Shown: positions 9,592 through 21,458, counted from the stretch's first letter. The stretch: 64,000 bases of DNA from Xiphydria camelus (GCA_963678675.1 OY783195.1:12684505-12748504), one strand, 5' to 3'. The notes: a model not told the origin generated them from the sequence alone. Translations and numbers: made by a program.

Positions 9592-11938
9592 GTGATCATA
9601 CATGATCATATCTAATTATATATAATTTTTTCCCCTGGATCTCCTATGAACGTACACGAAATGCATATCTGAGAGGGTGCATAGCATGTATATGTATGAA
9701 ATATCTACAACGTACACGCCAGGTAGGATATTATTTTGTTCTTACATGTACGTACTATATCCTTTAGACCCCAGGTGATTCTTTAATATGGCGACAAACT
9801 TCAGGGACGGGTTCCTTGGATAAAAATAAGAAAAAAAGTTCCTATGAACATGGGTCCGGAAATGCTGAGTTTCGGAGAAACAGAGTGTGTTCATTTTTAT
9901 ACAAATTTTCTATACTAATAATAGGAAGTATATTTTTGCAGAGCTTCCATTTTATTTATTTTTTGTAATATTTGTTCAAGCACGTACGCACTATATCCTA
10001 TGGACGTACGTGAAATGTATATTTAAGAGGGTCGTAGCATGAATAGGTACATGGAATATCTTCAATTAACACACACATGCTACGTATATTTCTTCTTTTC
10101 CGTGGACATAAATGATATGTATATTCGAGATGGTGTACCTATAGCATATACAATACAGGGTTACTACAAAAGAATCATCGGATTTTAAAAACATATATAA
10201 TATTTCAGAAAGTATTACAGATATAATAGTAAACGACATGTTAATAGAAAGGGAAAATATTCAAGTTCAAAATGCTTACTTGCGAACGCTGCTTTACACT
10301 TCCTGGTGGCGCCATGAGCTCAGTATGAAAAATGACGACTATATATGCAGCAAAAAGCGTATTTCTGTGGTACTAAGGCAGAACCCAATATGTCAAAAAA
10401 ATTGATTTTTCAGGAGATATTGCCATTATATTCATCATTGCTGACTGTATATACTAAACGTATAGTATACGTATCTATATAGCCGGTCGTTTATCTTTAT
10501 TTTCTACATTAATTTTACATATATCATTCGTAAGTATGTCGTGTGGGATATCTAGCAATTTATTTGTATTATTTTAAAAGCATTTAGTATCACAAATAGG
10601 TATGCTTGCTTTGTATTAGTAAGTCCTCATGAAGCACGCAACCTGGTTACATTTGAAGATCTATATGAGCTAAAATTGCTGTATCATCTAAGTATATTAG
10701 TCTACCTGGGATAATAAGTCCAAATCTGTGATAGCCGTTATACTTACCTCGGTTCATTTAGTACGATCTACCGTCGACCTACCTGACATCTGGTTATTCT
10801 ACAGAGGCATTGATCGAATCTCCCGGACAACGAACGTAAAAATCGTCTAAGACGGTAGACACTAAGTAATTGGATACGGTAGCCGAGCAAAATATACAAA
10901 ATCGAAGAATCGAATAGTCCGCGCACTTGGAACAAACTATGAAATACAGATACGTACGTATGCACAAAATCGTTCGTCGACGATTCATTCAGAAGCCCTT
11001 CGTTATTAAAATCGAAAGTGTCGAGGCTCTGCAAGGTTTACAACCAATGGATGATTAAAATTGAACGAGCTGGGAAGAAGTTTTTTCAGTCGAAGACTGG
11101 TTTCTTCAACAGATGTGAGAGGCAGGAGGCGAGAGCTGTCTCTATTTGAGTCCTGCAAAGATGAAGGCATAGGCGGCGGAGGGAGGAATTATTTAGTATA
11201 TATATATAATATACAAATAATACAAACAAACATAACAAACAATAAATAAATATTACAAACATTTTTAAAATTTTTTAATTGCTGTGGCGCCCAATAATAA
11301 ATACGATGATTCATCGAATCATCGATGATTTTGTTAAATCGTTTATATCAATGCCATCAAAGATGATTTACTGCAAGGGCCCTTCTGATGGTATTGGGGG
11401 AACTGTTAAGCGATTAGCTGTTCGAGCAAGTCTGCAATTGCCGGCACGTAAACAAATAATGACTCAGTTTTTTCTCTAAAATAGTGCATAAAACATTGAA
11501 AAATCAACACTCCATGGTGTGTGACGGCTTAAAAAATTTATAATTCTTTGAAGATTAATTAACATTTGTTTTCTTGAAATAAAAAATGGCGTATTTTCAG
11601 GAGACGAAAAAATAGTGGTTATTTTCGTTTCTGCCGGTACTGGTAATAGAGCATATTTTTTTCCAGAAAGTACGTTCAAAAAGAAAACCTTTTTGTATTT
11701 GAAGTTTTTTGAAAATATAATTTCTTCTATTCGAAAATTAGCCCTGAAAATCACATTTTTCAATATTGTCGAGAGATATCCCGGATAAACAAAGGCAATA
11801 AAAAAAAATCCACTTGAGAGTATGTTTAGAACCCAAAACCCTGTAAGAAAAAAAATATATGAAGTAAATTCCCGACCCCATGGGTTTCGCTTTGTCGTTT
11901 TCTTGTGAAATGCCCCATATATATATAGTATATATATA
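9592..11938. other. 2.3 kb without a recognised gene
   Basis: Open frames at 10768-11034 (minus) and 11476-11976 (minus) lack recognisable motifs, and the second runs into the fold-back element at 11939. Partial CAGGGT words near 10155 suggest further decayed elements. Confidence 0.4.
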
Positions 11939-12869
11939 CAGGGTGTTTCACCTAACTTGACCACCTCAAATATCACGGCAGTCTTTGATAATATGAAAAA
12001 GTATTGAGAGGAAAAATTGTTCGATACAAAGGGGCAAATACTGTTATTAGAAAATAATTATTTTCTAATTAGTCTTTTTCAAGATATCAAGGTCATTGAT
12101 ATTATTTTAAATGGGTCGACATATTTTCATTACCACAGTCTTGTAGCTTATAAGAGGACAAATTCAGCAACTGTTAATATGATGACCTTCACTTGACCTT
12201 GAACGAGAAGAATCACGAAATGCGTGCCATGAATTCCAATACTTGTTCGAAGACGATAAATGAATGATTTATGCTTCAGTGCAGAACATTTATTTTAAAA
12301 GGTGTTCGAAATGAGCGCCATTAACTTCTGTGTGCATCGAATAGTGTAAACCACGCGTATTTCTAAGTTTAGTTCTCAGATTTTCTGTGACCACGTGCGC
12401 TCAAAGAGTATTCGACCCTCTCGGGTTTCCAAACCGGACCGATCCTTACTTTCTACTTCCTGACGGAACAAGATACCTCGGAGGTTTGTTTATAAGCATC
12501 AGAAACGATAACATTTCACACAATCCCAATGACATTGAAATTCATTCATTTATCGTCTTCGAACAAGTATTGGAATTCATAACACGCATTTCGTGATTCT
12601 CATCGTTCAAAGTCAAATGAAGGCCATCATATTAACAGTTGTTGAATTTGTCCTCTTATAAGCTACAAGACTGTGGTAATGAAAATATGTCGACCAATTT
12701 AAAATAATATCAATGACCTTGATATCTTGAAAAAAACTAATTAGAAAATAATTCTTTTCTAATAACAGTATTTGCCCCTTTGTATCGAACAATTTTTCCT
12801 TCAATACTTTTTCATATCATCAAAGACTGCCGTAATATTTGAGGTGGTCAAGTTATGTGAAACACCCTG
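11939..12869. mobile_element. 931-bp TA-flanked fold-back element
   Basis: The ends CAGGGTGTTTCACCTAACTTG and the reverse complement (with small changes) are flanked by TA. Arms extend inward for about 300 bp at high identity. No transposase is encoded. The flanks outside the ends (GCCCCATATAT and ATATATGGGGG) are also complementary, so it may sit in an older palindrome. Confidence 0.83.
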
Positions 12870-12941
12870 TATATATGGGGGATTCCACATCAACTTTAAA
12901 TGCCGCCGACCTTTGAGTCACAGATTTTGTTGTAATTTTTT

Positions 12942-13204
12942 AAGTAAAACTTCTATGGGCACCATGGGGGTAAATCGGTTAGCCCGCAATCTCCTATGTA
13001 ACGAAAAGACCGACACCATGACTCATCACGGTCACAGGAGAGGGGATAGGCTGTGACGTAGCTCAGAATGTATGTGCACGTCAGAGCCTTCCCCCTCTCC
13101 TTTAAACTGGCCGAAGTGAGGCAACCGTTTAATTAAGTAACCGTGATGATTCATCACCACCATTGGGGAATTCGTGCGTACAAATTGCGCGTCGGTAATG
13201 TCAC
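12942..13204 (+). repeat. 263-bp direct repeat, unit 1
   Basis: Starts AAGTAAAACTTCTATGGGC and ends GCGTCGGTAATGTCAC. It is repeated in the same orientation at 14252-14516. It could be a long terminal repeat or a duplicated element end. The opening GTGAAACTTCTATG word also begins the element copies at 42755 (plus) and 22330 (minus). Confidence 0.7.
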
Positions 13205-13214
13205 TATTGACATA

Positions 13215-13482
13215 CCGTATGTCCGTCTATGTACTGGCCAGTTTGAAAGTTACCTTTGGATAGGCTTGGTCGGTAATCGAGACATTTATACCGTAATTAT
13301 AATTATTTTCGTAATTTCCATTATTCATAAATTCACAATTTCGAGGTTAGACGCTTCGATCTCCCGAATTGACATCAACTCTAACTGCCGACTCGACTTC
13401 TACCGTATTAAATGACTCGAGTACCGACCAAGCCTATCCGAAGGTAACTTTCAAACTGGCCAGTACAGAGACGGACATACGG
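13215..13482. mobile_element. 268-bp TA-flanked MITE, copy 2
   Basis: Same ends, length and core as the copy at 5518-5785, with TA duplications on both sides. The flanking GACATA sequence is the continuation of the 263-bp repeat. Confidence 0.88.
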
Positions 13483-13499
13483 TACATTTGGGGGTAACG

Positions 13500-13732
13500 T
13501 TATTGCGCGTCGGTAATGTCACGATTAACATACCGTCTATTGAATAATAGACGAAACACTTCGATCTCTTGAATTAACAGCTATCGGGAAATCAGACGTT
13601 TGACACTTTTCGCTCTCACGCAGCACACACAGCGCACTCTTCTCAAGCCAACTCTAACTATAAAATTCTTGACCGTCGGTAAAGTTTCGGCAATGTCGGT
13701 ATATCTGCTTGTTTAATTTGGGATGATACATA
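13500..13732. repeat. Partial MITE core and repeat-end fragment
   Basis: Begins with another copy of GCGCGTCGGTAATGTCACGATTAACATACC and continues with CACTTCGATCTC and GCCAACTCTAACTATAAA, the inner part of the longer TA-flanked MITEs (compare 28859-29261). No complete ends. Confidence 0.55.
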
Positions 13733-14000
13733 CGGTATGCCCGTCTCTGTACTGGCCAGTTTGAAAGTTACCTTCGGATAGGCTTGGTCGGTACTCGAGT
13801 CATTTAATACGGTAGAAGTCGAGTCGGCAGTTAGAGTTGATATCAATTCGGGAGATCGAAGCGTCTAACCTCGAAATTGTGAATTTGCGAATAATGGAAA
13901 TTACGAAAATAATTATAATTGCGGTATAAATGTCTCGATTACCGACCAAGCCTATCCGAAGGTAACTTTCAAACTGGCCAGTACAAAGACGGACATACCG
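13733..14000. mobile_element. 268-bp TA-flanked MITE, copy 3 (inverted)
   Basis: Same family as 5518-5785 and 13215-13482 but in the opposite orientation; 268 bp between flanking TA dinucleotides. Confidence 0.87.
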
Positions 14001-14063
14001 TATATTTGGAGGTAACGTTAAATGGCCTCACTGTACATACAAATATAGCCGGGTCCTCACCGC

Positions 14064-14181
14064 CCGCGCAAAACGTTCGAAAACGTTCGCAAACGTTTGC
14101 AAACCGATATTTCTGTTTGGTGTAGACAATAATGAGCGAATCTTGCAAACGTTCGCGAATGTTTGCGAACGTTTTGCGCGG
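14064..14181. mobile_element. Small palindromic MITE rich in AACGTTCG
   Basis: Arms beginning CCCGCGCAAAACGTTCG and ending AACGTTTTGCGCGG face each other across a loop of about 35 bp. Each arm carries several AAACGTTYGCAAACG words. Non-coding. Confidence 0.75.
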
Positions 14182-14251
14182 TTCGCTGCTGTTCCACTCG
14201 AAGTCGGTAACTTCAAAGGATTTTCGTTGTTCGTGACTGTTCGCCGTTTTG

Positions 14252-14516
14252 AAGTGAAACTTCTATGGGAGCCTTGGGTGTGAATCGGTTTGCCCGCAAT
14301 CTCCTATGTAACGAAAAGCCCGACACCATGACTCATCACTGTCGCAGGAGAGGGGATAGGCTATGACGTAGCTCAGAATGTATGGGCACGTCACAGCCTT
14401 CCCTCTCTCCTTCAAACTGGCCGAAGTGAGGCAACCGTTTAGTTAAGTGACCGTGATGACTCATCACCGCTACTGGGGAATTCGTGCGTACGAATTGCGC
14501 GTCGGTAATGTGTCAC
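14252..14516 (+). repeat. 263-bp direct repeat, unit 2
   Basis: Direct partner of 12942-13204, about 90% identical by eye, from AAGTGAAACTTCTATGGG to GTCGGTAATGTGTCAC. The 1.05 kb between the two units is filled by MITEs. Confidence 0.7.
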
Positions 14517-14534
14517 TTATAATAGAAATGTAAT

Positions 14535-16430
14535 ATAATAACCCACAAAAACAGATTCTCTGTAAAAAAAGGCGGTATATTCATTCAGTGCCAACAAAAA
14601 TTGATACGTAAAATACTCTCAAAAAAAGATTTGAAATCAATTAAGATCGCCATGTTCAAGATTTATATATAAAAAGTAAAAGGCATCATTTGAAAGGAAA
14701 ATGATTGTAAATCAAGTTACTAAAAAATTCGATTAAAAAAATTTATAGAAATATTTTCATAAAAAAGAACTTGCCGCGTTTAAGCTTTCATATTTTGTCC
14801 ACTATTCCGAATAATTCGTAGTGCTTGGACGGTGCTCGAGTGATTCATAAATTGCACTGCCGAAGTCAAATTCAGAGAAATTCAGAAGGCCCCCGCCTGA
14901 TCGGTTTCCCGTGCGACATTCGGTATACTGGTGGTATCATATATGTAAGTACACTACGCAACAAAATTATCGCAACAACTTATTTTACTCTAAAAATTGT
15001 CAATATTCGGAAGCCCGTAGCACAGCAAAAAATCATCGTATTCCTATCTTTTTTTTTTAAATTAAAGCTTAAAATCTCAGCTTTACTATCCCAAAGTCTA
15101 TTTTTCGATTTAAAGCACCGAGAGATTAAGAGACCCTGAAAATCAAGGTCATCTTTTGAAACTTAAAAATTTGCAAAGTTTGCGCATTTTGACACGGAGT
15201 TACAAACATTTTTTTCAAATTCTGATCACAAAAAATGAAAGTTCAACTCTTTACCTTTAATTTTAAAAAAAATGTTTACTTTCCGATTTTTCTACGCCAT
15301 TCTACAGCGTTTTAAATAAAAAATTGAAAATCCTGGTTTTTTGGAGTATTACTCAACTGAACATCAATTGCGTAATTTTTTTGAACTTATAAATTTTTGT
15401 TTCGAATTATTGGAGGTCGTATATTGCGTCCAGGTATACCTGGACTATGTCTTCAGGGATTTTGGTATCGAGATGGGGACATTAGGGCGAAGTTACATAG
15501 AAGCCATTCGTAAGTTAACACGGGGTATTGGGGCCAACTTAGACGTTGATCGCGAGTTAATCGGGACATTGGGGCCAAGTTAGAGGTCGCCGAAAAGGTA
15601 TTGCACGTATGTTATAACTTACTGTACAAGTGTACCTGGACGAGTTCTATAGGAAGTTTCATGTACGAACGGTATTTTCACTCCTGAACATCGAAAAATG
15701 TTGTAGGCCATCATCTGTTCTTTGAGAAAAAATTCATATGAAAGCGATGCATTTCGATGCCCCAATAAAGCCCATGCATGTGTCTTAAAAAATATGATTA
15801 TTTGTCGCGTTACCTGGGCCCTGTAACACGGGAAAAAAACGGGATTTTCAGTTTTTTTTATTTAAAACGCTGTAGAATGGCGTAGAAAAATCGGAAAGTA
15901 AACATTTTAAAAAAATTAAAGGTAAAGAGTTGAACTTTCATTTTCTGTTTATAATTTTCAAAACTTTTCATTTTGTGTTTCGGTGCTTTAAATCGAAAAA
16001 TAAACTGGGATAGTAAAGCTGAGATTTTAAGCTTTAATATAAAAAAAAAAAGATAGGGATACGATGATTTTTCGCTGTGCTACGGGCTTCCGGAATTTGA
16101 CAATTTTTAGAGTAAAATAAGTTGTTGCGATAATTTTGTTGCGTAGTGTATATGAATTTATTTAAAGTCATAAGTGCATAAACATCGAATATAATTCTCT
16201 ATCAGAAATTTTTATTTTGTAGGAAAAAACGCGGCAAGTTCTTTTTTATGAAAATTGTTCTACAAACTTTTAGTCGAATTTTTTAGTAACTTGATTTACA
16301 ATAATTTTCCTTTCAAATGATGCTTTTTACATTTGATTTATTCTCGTGATATTTTGAAAGGGATTTGCAAACTAGAGAGCCCTTATATTTTTCAATTTGC
16401 CTTAGTATTTTGGAGATATGAAACATATAA
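14535..16430. repeat. Decayed repeat interrupted by a TA-flanked element
   Basis: The pieces 14535-14810 and 16155-16430 match the 44110-45170 locus (CAAAAACAGATTCTCTGTAAA, AAATCAATTAAGATCGCC, CTTGCCGCGTTTAAGC and the A-side CTCGTGATATTTTGAAAG). The element 14952-16148 was inserted into this older repeat and splits it. Confidence 0.6.
14952..16148. mobile_element. 1.2-kb TA-flanked fold-back element, Tc1-like ends
   Basis: The ends CACTACGCAACAAAATTATC and reverse complement are flanked by TA. Arms run about 200 bp inward with high identity (GCTTTAAATCGAAAAATA, GGGATAGTAAAGCTGAG). A second inner pair surrounds TACGCCATTCTACAGCG. No transposase is seen. TA duplication and the end sequence suit Tc1/mariner mobilisation. 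Confidence 0.83.
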
Positions 16431-16588
16431 TTTACAGGCCATCGGATGTTTCTTATATTTTGGTCGTCTACAAAAATCTATGTAGACATTTTACCTTCAA
16501 CTCTCTATGCGTACTCTTCCAATGACTCTTCCAATTCCGTCATTATTATCTATACCTAGAATTGGTTAGCTCAGATTAACCTTCCTAA

Positions 16589-16714
16589 GGGCCGGTTTTA
16601 CCAACAGGTATAAACGCGGTATAGCGCTATACCGAGAATAACCATAAGGCTTACTGCTGGTTATTCTCAGTATAACGCTATACCGCGTTTATACCGTGTT
16701 GGTAAAACCGGCCC
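16589..16714. mobile_element. 126-bp PIF/Harbinger-type MITE
   Basis: The ends GGGCCGGTTTTACCAACA and its reverse complement are flanked by TAA on both sides (16586-16588, 16715-16717). Almost the whole 126 bp is palindromic, with GCGGTATAGCGCTATACC inside. A 3-bp TWA duplication fits PIF/Harbinger. It sits inside the terminal repeat of the piggyBac element. Confidence 0.85.
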
Positions 16715-16777
16715 TAAGCCACTCATTTAGACTATACACACAGGTTGTTTGGGTCAAAAATGACCCACATATACCTA

Positions 16778-18414
16778 CAGGATGGACCAGGTTAAACGTC
16801 TTTTTTTTTATATGTGTGATAGAACAACAACAAAAAAGTAGACTTTCATGAGAAAATTTGTTTCAAAAATGTTTCCTAACAAAGATACAGGGTGTCAAAG
16901 TTTCGAAAAAAATGGTTTTCTCATCATAACTTCTAAACTACTTGATCGATTTCCATGAAATTTCGCACACAGGCTAATGTAGAACAGCTCTAAGCAATAA
17001 TTAAATAATTTTTAAAAATTCTCCAGTGGCGTAGATACTAGGGGCCGGTACCCCATTTCCCCCTCCAAATCTTCGGGGCCACTGGATATTTTGCAAAGAA
17101 AATTTAATTATTGGATTCCCCGTTTAATTTAGAGAAAAAAATCACCCTTGTAAATTTTTGATTTATGGCTTCGTTTTTGAGATATTTATTTTAATTTATA
17201 AGGTTGCGAGCAAGAGAAAGCTAGGTTGAACTCCATTAATTGTGATATGTGATAAAGCAACAAAAAAAATAGATTCTCATGAGAAAATTTGTTTCAAAAA
17301 TGTTTCCTATCAAAGATATAGGGTGCCAAAGTTTCGAAAAAAAAATGGTTTTCTCATCATAACTTCTAAGCCACTGGATCGATTTCCATGAAATTTCGCA
17401 CACAGGCTAATGTCGTACAGCTCTAAGTAATAATTAAATAATTTAAAAAAATTCTCCAGTGGTGTAGATACTGCGGGTCGGTACCCCCCTTTCCCCCTTC
17501 CCAATCTTCTGCGCCACTGGATATTTTGCAAAGAAAATTTAATTATTGGATTCCCCGTTTAATTTAAAGAAAAAAATCACCCTTGGAAATTTTTGATTTG
17601 TGACTTTGTTTTTGAGATTTTTTTCTTTAAATTAAACGGGGAATCCAATAATTAAATTTTCTTTGCAAAATATCCAGTGGCGCCAAAGATTGGGAAGGGG
17701 GAAAGGGGGTACCGGCCCCCAGTATCTACGCCACTGGAGAATTTTTTAAAATTATTTAATTATTACTTAGAGCTGTACGACATTAGCCTGTGTGCGAAAT
17801 TTCATGGAAATCGATCCAGTGGCTTAGAAGTTATGATGAGAAAACCATTTTTTTTTCGAATCTTTGACACCCTATATCTTTGTTAGGAAATATTTTTGAA
17901 AAAATTTTCTGATGAGAATCTATTTTTTGTTGTTGCTCTATCACATATCACAATTAATGGAGTTCAACCTAACTTTGGCCTACTCGCAACCCTATAAATT
18001 AAAATAAATATCTCAAAAACGAAGCCATAAATCAAAAATTTACCAGGGTGGTTTTTTTCTCTAAATTAAACGGGGAATCCAATAATTAAATTTTCTTTGC
18101 AAAATATCCAGTGGCGCCGAAGATTGGGAGGGGGAAAGGGGGTACCGGCCCCTAGTATCTACGCCACTGGAGAATTTTTAAAAATTATTTAATTATTGCT
18201 TAAAGCTGTTCTACATTAGCCTGTGCTAAATTTCATGGAAATCGATCAAGTAGTTTAGAAGTTATGATGAGAAAACCATTTTTTTTCGAAACTTTGACAC
18301 CTTGTATCTTTGTTAGAAAACATTTTTGAAAAAAATTTTCTAATGAAAGTCTACTTTTTTGTTGTTGTTCTATCACATGTCAAAAAAAAATTACGTTTAA
18401 CCTGGTCCACCCTG
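16778..18414. mobile_element. 1.6-kb fold-back element of four 0.35-kb modules
   Basis: The ends CAGGATGGACCAGGTTAAACG and GTTTAACCTGGTCCACCCTG are flanked by TA. Inside are four copies of one module containing ATTCTCCAGTGG, GGTACC and GGATTCCCCGTTTAATTT: two on the plus strand (about 16815-17140, 17250-17620) and two on the minus (about 17620-17945, 18045-18370). It is nested in the piggyBac element and encodes no protein. Confidence 0.8.
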
Positions 18415-18587
18415 TATAATAACACGTTCGTTACTATTTATTGCTCCATTTTTTAATACTCTTTGGTATTGATTACTTACTTCTAAATATTTCTTTTCGA
18501 ATACTAACGTACATAAAATTATTTTTTTTAGAACGCTTACATCTAACTAGTGATGATTTTGTCCTGTAATGTGCTACAGAAAAACCA

Positions 18588-18869
18588 TTATGAGCATCTC
18601 AAGCACATATGTGTTTGCACTAGATGATCCTTACGAATAAATTTTTGGCAACGGTGACATTTGTAAAAAGATTTGTTGTCAGTTTTCTCGCATACGTAGC
18701 AACGACCTCTTTTCTTCGCGCCTATAGACTGAGGTGTAGAAGAAGAAGGTACCACTTCAGATCTAATTTTCAAGTTTAAAAGTTTTGACAAACTAAAAAT
18801 GCACCTTGCTGCGTGAACGTTCGTTGAATAACTGATAGAATAATCGAAGAAAGGAGGCGTCAAAGTCAA
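18588..18869 (-). pseudogene. piggyBac transposase C-terminal cysteine-rich domain
   Basis: The minus-strand frame ends with RCYVCEKTDNKSFYKCHRC, a KDH motif and a final MCLRC. The spacing C-x2-C ... C-x2-C ... H ... C-x2-C matches the C-terminal cysteine-rich domain of piggyBac transposases, which binds the element's ends. The DDD catalytic region is not found upstream on this strand, because the central fold-back element and decay have removed it. Position inside TTAA-bounded ends supports the assignment. Confidence 0.78.
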
Positions 18870-19380
18870 GCGCGAACAAGTTCGGATCTGCGAGCTGCTG
18901 TGAGCAACAGCTCTGCAATGAACAACATTGTTGCTGCTATGTAACTCACATGAGTACTTTATTTTCCTCGTCCTATATATGTATAATAATAAGCGTGTTA
19001 TGATACGTTATTTAGTCTTGTCAGTCTAAACACGGAATATGCGAAAATCGCCGCACAAAAGCATTGGGTTATTTTTGACCCGAATAACCTCCGTGTAACT
19101 ATTTTTATCGTAAGTACTCCTGTATCATTTTTCAAAAATTAAAATAACCAGAATTTCTCTATAGACTATACAAATAAAGTTACTAACCCATAAGTATGTA
19201 TCGTGTGCGGCCTTGGTGTTATTAACAAAATTAATATGCTACGGGTCAGAAATGACACGAGCGACTTAGGAAGGTTAAGGCGAGAAATCCCTTTAAGAGC
19301 GTGAAAAATAGGTATTTTTTTCGGGAATTTTTTCGGGGAGTTTATTATAACTGTCAAGTTAAAAAACACATAATGTGTGG

Positions 19381-19567
19381 CCGCCACACGCGGAAGAATT
19401 GAAACTTCGATATCAGTTTCTCTGAATTTGATTCCGGTGGTATTAGTTTCAATTGACTCTATACAAGTCTTTTACAATGCTTCTTCGTAGAGCCAATTGA
19501 AACTAATACCACCGGAATCAAATTCAGAGAAACTGATATCGAAGTTTCACTTCTTCCGCGTGTGGCG
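19381..19567. mobile_element. Palindrome at the element junction
   Basis: Arms 19381-19459 and 19490-19567 mirror each other (GCCACACGCGGAAGAA, GAAACTTCGATATCAGTTTC, TCCGGTGGTATTAGTTTC). The same outer arm, unpaired, ends the plus-strand copy at 44080-44118. So the inverted repeat is an element end that was duplicated here. Confidence 0.7.
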
Positions 19568-19575
19568 GCAACACG

Positions 19576-19893
19576 TTATGTGTTTTTTGTTGAATTCAAT
19601 ATGCATTTTTTATGGGCACACAATGTAGTGAAAGGAATATTATATTCACTGGATGTATTTTCACCGATATTGGATCCTCCAGGAACTTGAAAATCTGTTA
19701 CATTCTCCAGGGTTTGGGACTGGTGTTGATCTGCATTAGCAGATATAGCAATATTTGATTGTGTTAATTTAATTCTCTCTCTCCATTTTCGACTTCGTTC
19801 TGCATCAGTTTTAGGTAGTGTCTTCGTCATTGTTTTCTTTACACGGTGCCTGTCACGAAACTCTTTTGCCCGTTGTTTTCCTGTTTTTGCCAT
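19576..19893 (-). CDS. Basic N-terminal protein of the split element
   Basis: From the ATG at 19893, 106 residues begin MAKTGKQRAKEFRDRHRVKK and then TDAERSRKWRERIKLTQ, followed by an Asn/Gln/Ser-rich stretch. The Lys/Arg-rich start resembles the beginning of the Helitron-like protein at 6820. The section from KTDAERSRKW onward is also encoded at 43853-44082 with only a few changes, so this was once a real protein. No catalytic domain is seen; the reading frame ends by divergence at the palindrome. Function unknown, probably DNA binding in the mobile element. Confidence 0.5.
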   Translation of the reverse strand: MAKTGKQRAKEFRDRHRVKKTMTKTLPKTDAERSRKWRERIKLTQSNIAISANADQHQSQTLENVTDFQVPGGSNIGENTSSEYNIPFTTLCAHKKCILNSTKNT

Positions 19894-20075
19894 AATAATT
19901 GTAATATAACACACACGCGAAAGAATGTTCAGTGTTCATTGACGTTAACGAAATTAAAAGTTTATTTTACACTTTGCCTGTCACTGTACTCTTTTGATCG
20001 TTCTGTTGTTTTTTTGCAACAATAATTATAAATTAATACACACACGCGCGCGCGCGAAAGAATGTACAGTAATGC
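19830..20075. repeat. Local tandem duplication of about 120 bp
   Basis: The segment around TTTACAC.GTGCCTGTCAC, CTCTTTTG and ACACACACGCG occurs twice (about 19838-19935 and 19960-20075). The partner at 43.8 kb has only one copy. The second copy ends in a (CG)n run at 20044-20058. Confidence 0.6.
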
Positions 20076-20218
20076 ATGGTGGTTACTCGAGAAAGGTCAC
20101 GACTCCGATCGCAGACTACACGAGCTCCGTATAGCCGGCCATTCGACGCGGTAAAATCCTTAAAACTGAAAATATACAAACGAAATACAAACAACTCACA
20201 AGTAATTATGCGCCCTCT

Positions 20219-21458
20219 TGGGATCTGACATGTCTCAATACGCCGTCTGGTGGCGAGAAGTAAAACTATTCCTAGTATACCGTTTAGTGGGTTAGCGAGT
20301 GACTGGCATTGGATTAATGTATGCATGTCGCGTATTCGCCCAAATGCTTCTCGCATTTGGGCCCTAGACCGGTGCGAGGGAAAAATTCGACACTCTCCTT
20401 GGGACCTTTTGAGTCATAAATTAGATCCGGGAAAGTTCCTCAATGCCACAGGGTCCCGTGTACGTGTACGTCGGCCGGGACATAGGAACCGAGCACTGGA
20501 GTTTCCTCGGGATTTACAACATTTAATCCTGCCTTCCGCATTTTCCTGGAAATTTCTTCGCGTTGCGTAGTTAGCACTCCCACCCCCGGTCGAAAGAGGA
20601 AACTAAAAAAGTCATACAACAAGCTCCTGGTCGAAGAGCGCCCAGTACGTTCAAAAACCTCGGAGCGAACAGAACATTATTATATTATTAAAAATTATAC
20701 CTTATTCATATATTGAATTAATAGAAAAATGGAAGGTGTAAAATACCTGCCCAAGAGCAAATCGCGTTCATAGTTAAAGCCATTTGAAAATGTTCCGAAG
20801 ACCAAACATAAAATAGTTTGAGGAGAGAAAGGGAATAGAATCGGAATCCAGGAAAGAACGCTGTTGCGACGAAGGAGTAGACAGAAGCGAAGAAACTGGA
20901 GAGAGAGGGTTGTAGTTTGGTAAATACGTAGATTTTATTTTCGGGTTAACAACGAATGTCCGGGAACACTTAGAATGAGTGCGATGATTGCGCAAGTGAG
21001 GAGCAGGAGGAGATACGGACACGATAACGAATTTTTCACGACTGCCGGAAAACGGCTCGCAAGGAAGCGGTATGCTTCGGCATAAGAGCGGGTTTTTTCC
21101 ATTTCACGATATGAGAAGAAAGTTTCGAGAAAGTGGAAGAGTAAAAACGTGAAAAAGACTCCGGGGTTGCGCGCAGATACGTCGACGTTCCGTGATGCGC
21201 CCGTCCAGGGATAGACATAAGCGCGTCTCGATGGCTGAATTTATATTTATGGGAGGTCAACCCTGGACGATAACGGAGGGCAAAGGGTACTCATGTCCTC
21301 CCGCGAGTCTAGTGAAAGTTGGTAAGGATTCGCGGATCTCTGCGCGTGCCAAAACAATAAATAATGACTTCACTCCCATAAGACTCTGTAACGGTAGTAT
21401 ACTCATTTCGGCCATATTGGATTTTTCGAACTAAGCTCCTCCCCCATGTTAGATCCCA
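20219..21458. mobile_element. 1240-bp insertion defined by an empty site
   Basis: The ends TGGGATCTGACATG and CATGTTAGATCCCA are 14-bp imperfect inverted repeats. The partner element at 43.6 kb reads straight through (GCGCCCTCTAGTCTGG in reverse complement), which fixes the boundaries and leaves a 2-bp CT duplication. The inside is moderately GC-rich and has no recognisable transposase; the longest frames (20250-20570 plus, 20774-21022 minus) resemble nothing I know. Superfamily unknown. Confidence 0.75.

Larger units (their letters stand above)
16576..19278 (-). mobile_element. piggyBac-like element with nested insertions
   Basis: The left end TTAACCTTCCTAAG (16576) and right end CTTAGGAAGGTTAA (to 19278) form inverted ends at TTAA. 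Subterminal words GGGTCAAAAATGACCC (16751) and GGGTTATTTTTGACCC (19065), and a variant at 19243, are typical of piggyBac subterminal repeats. It encodes a piggyBac-type cysteine-rich tail (18588-18869). It has been invaded by a Harbinger-type MITE (16589-16714) and a fold-back element (16778-18414); the catalytic transposase region is gone. Confidence 0.82.

Noticed and set aside
11281..11296. TGGCGCCCAA near 11285 as a tRNA-Lys primer binding site
   Set aside because: No LTR or retroelement coding sequence lies beside it.
11476..11976. 166-residue minus-strand frame
   Set aside because: Long by chance in AT-rich DNA, hydrophobic and Phe-rich, without family motifs, and its start lies inside a MITE arm.
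12942..14516. LTR retrotransposon bounded by the 263-bp direct repeats
   Set aside because: No gag or pol codons between them, no TG/CA ends and no target duplication. The interior is MITEs.
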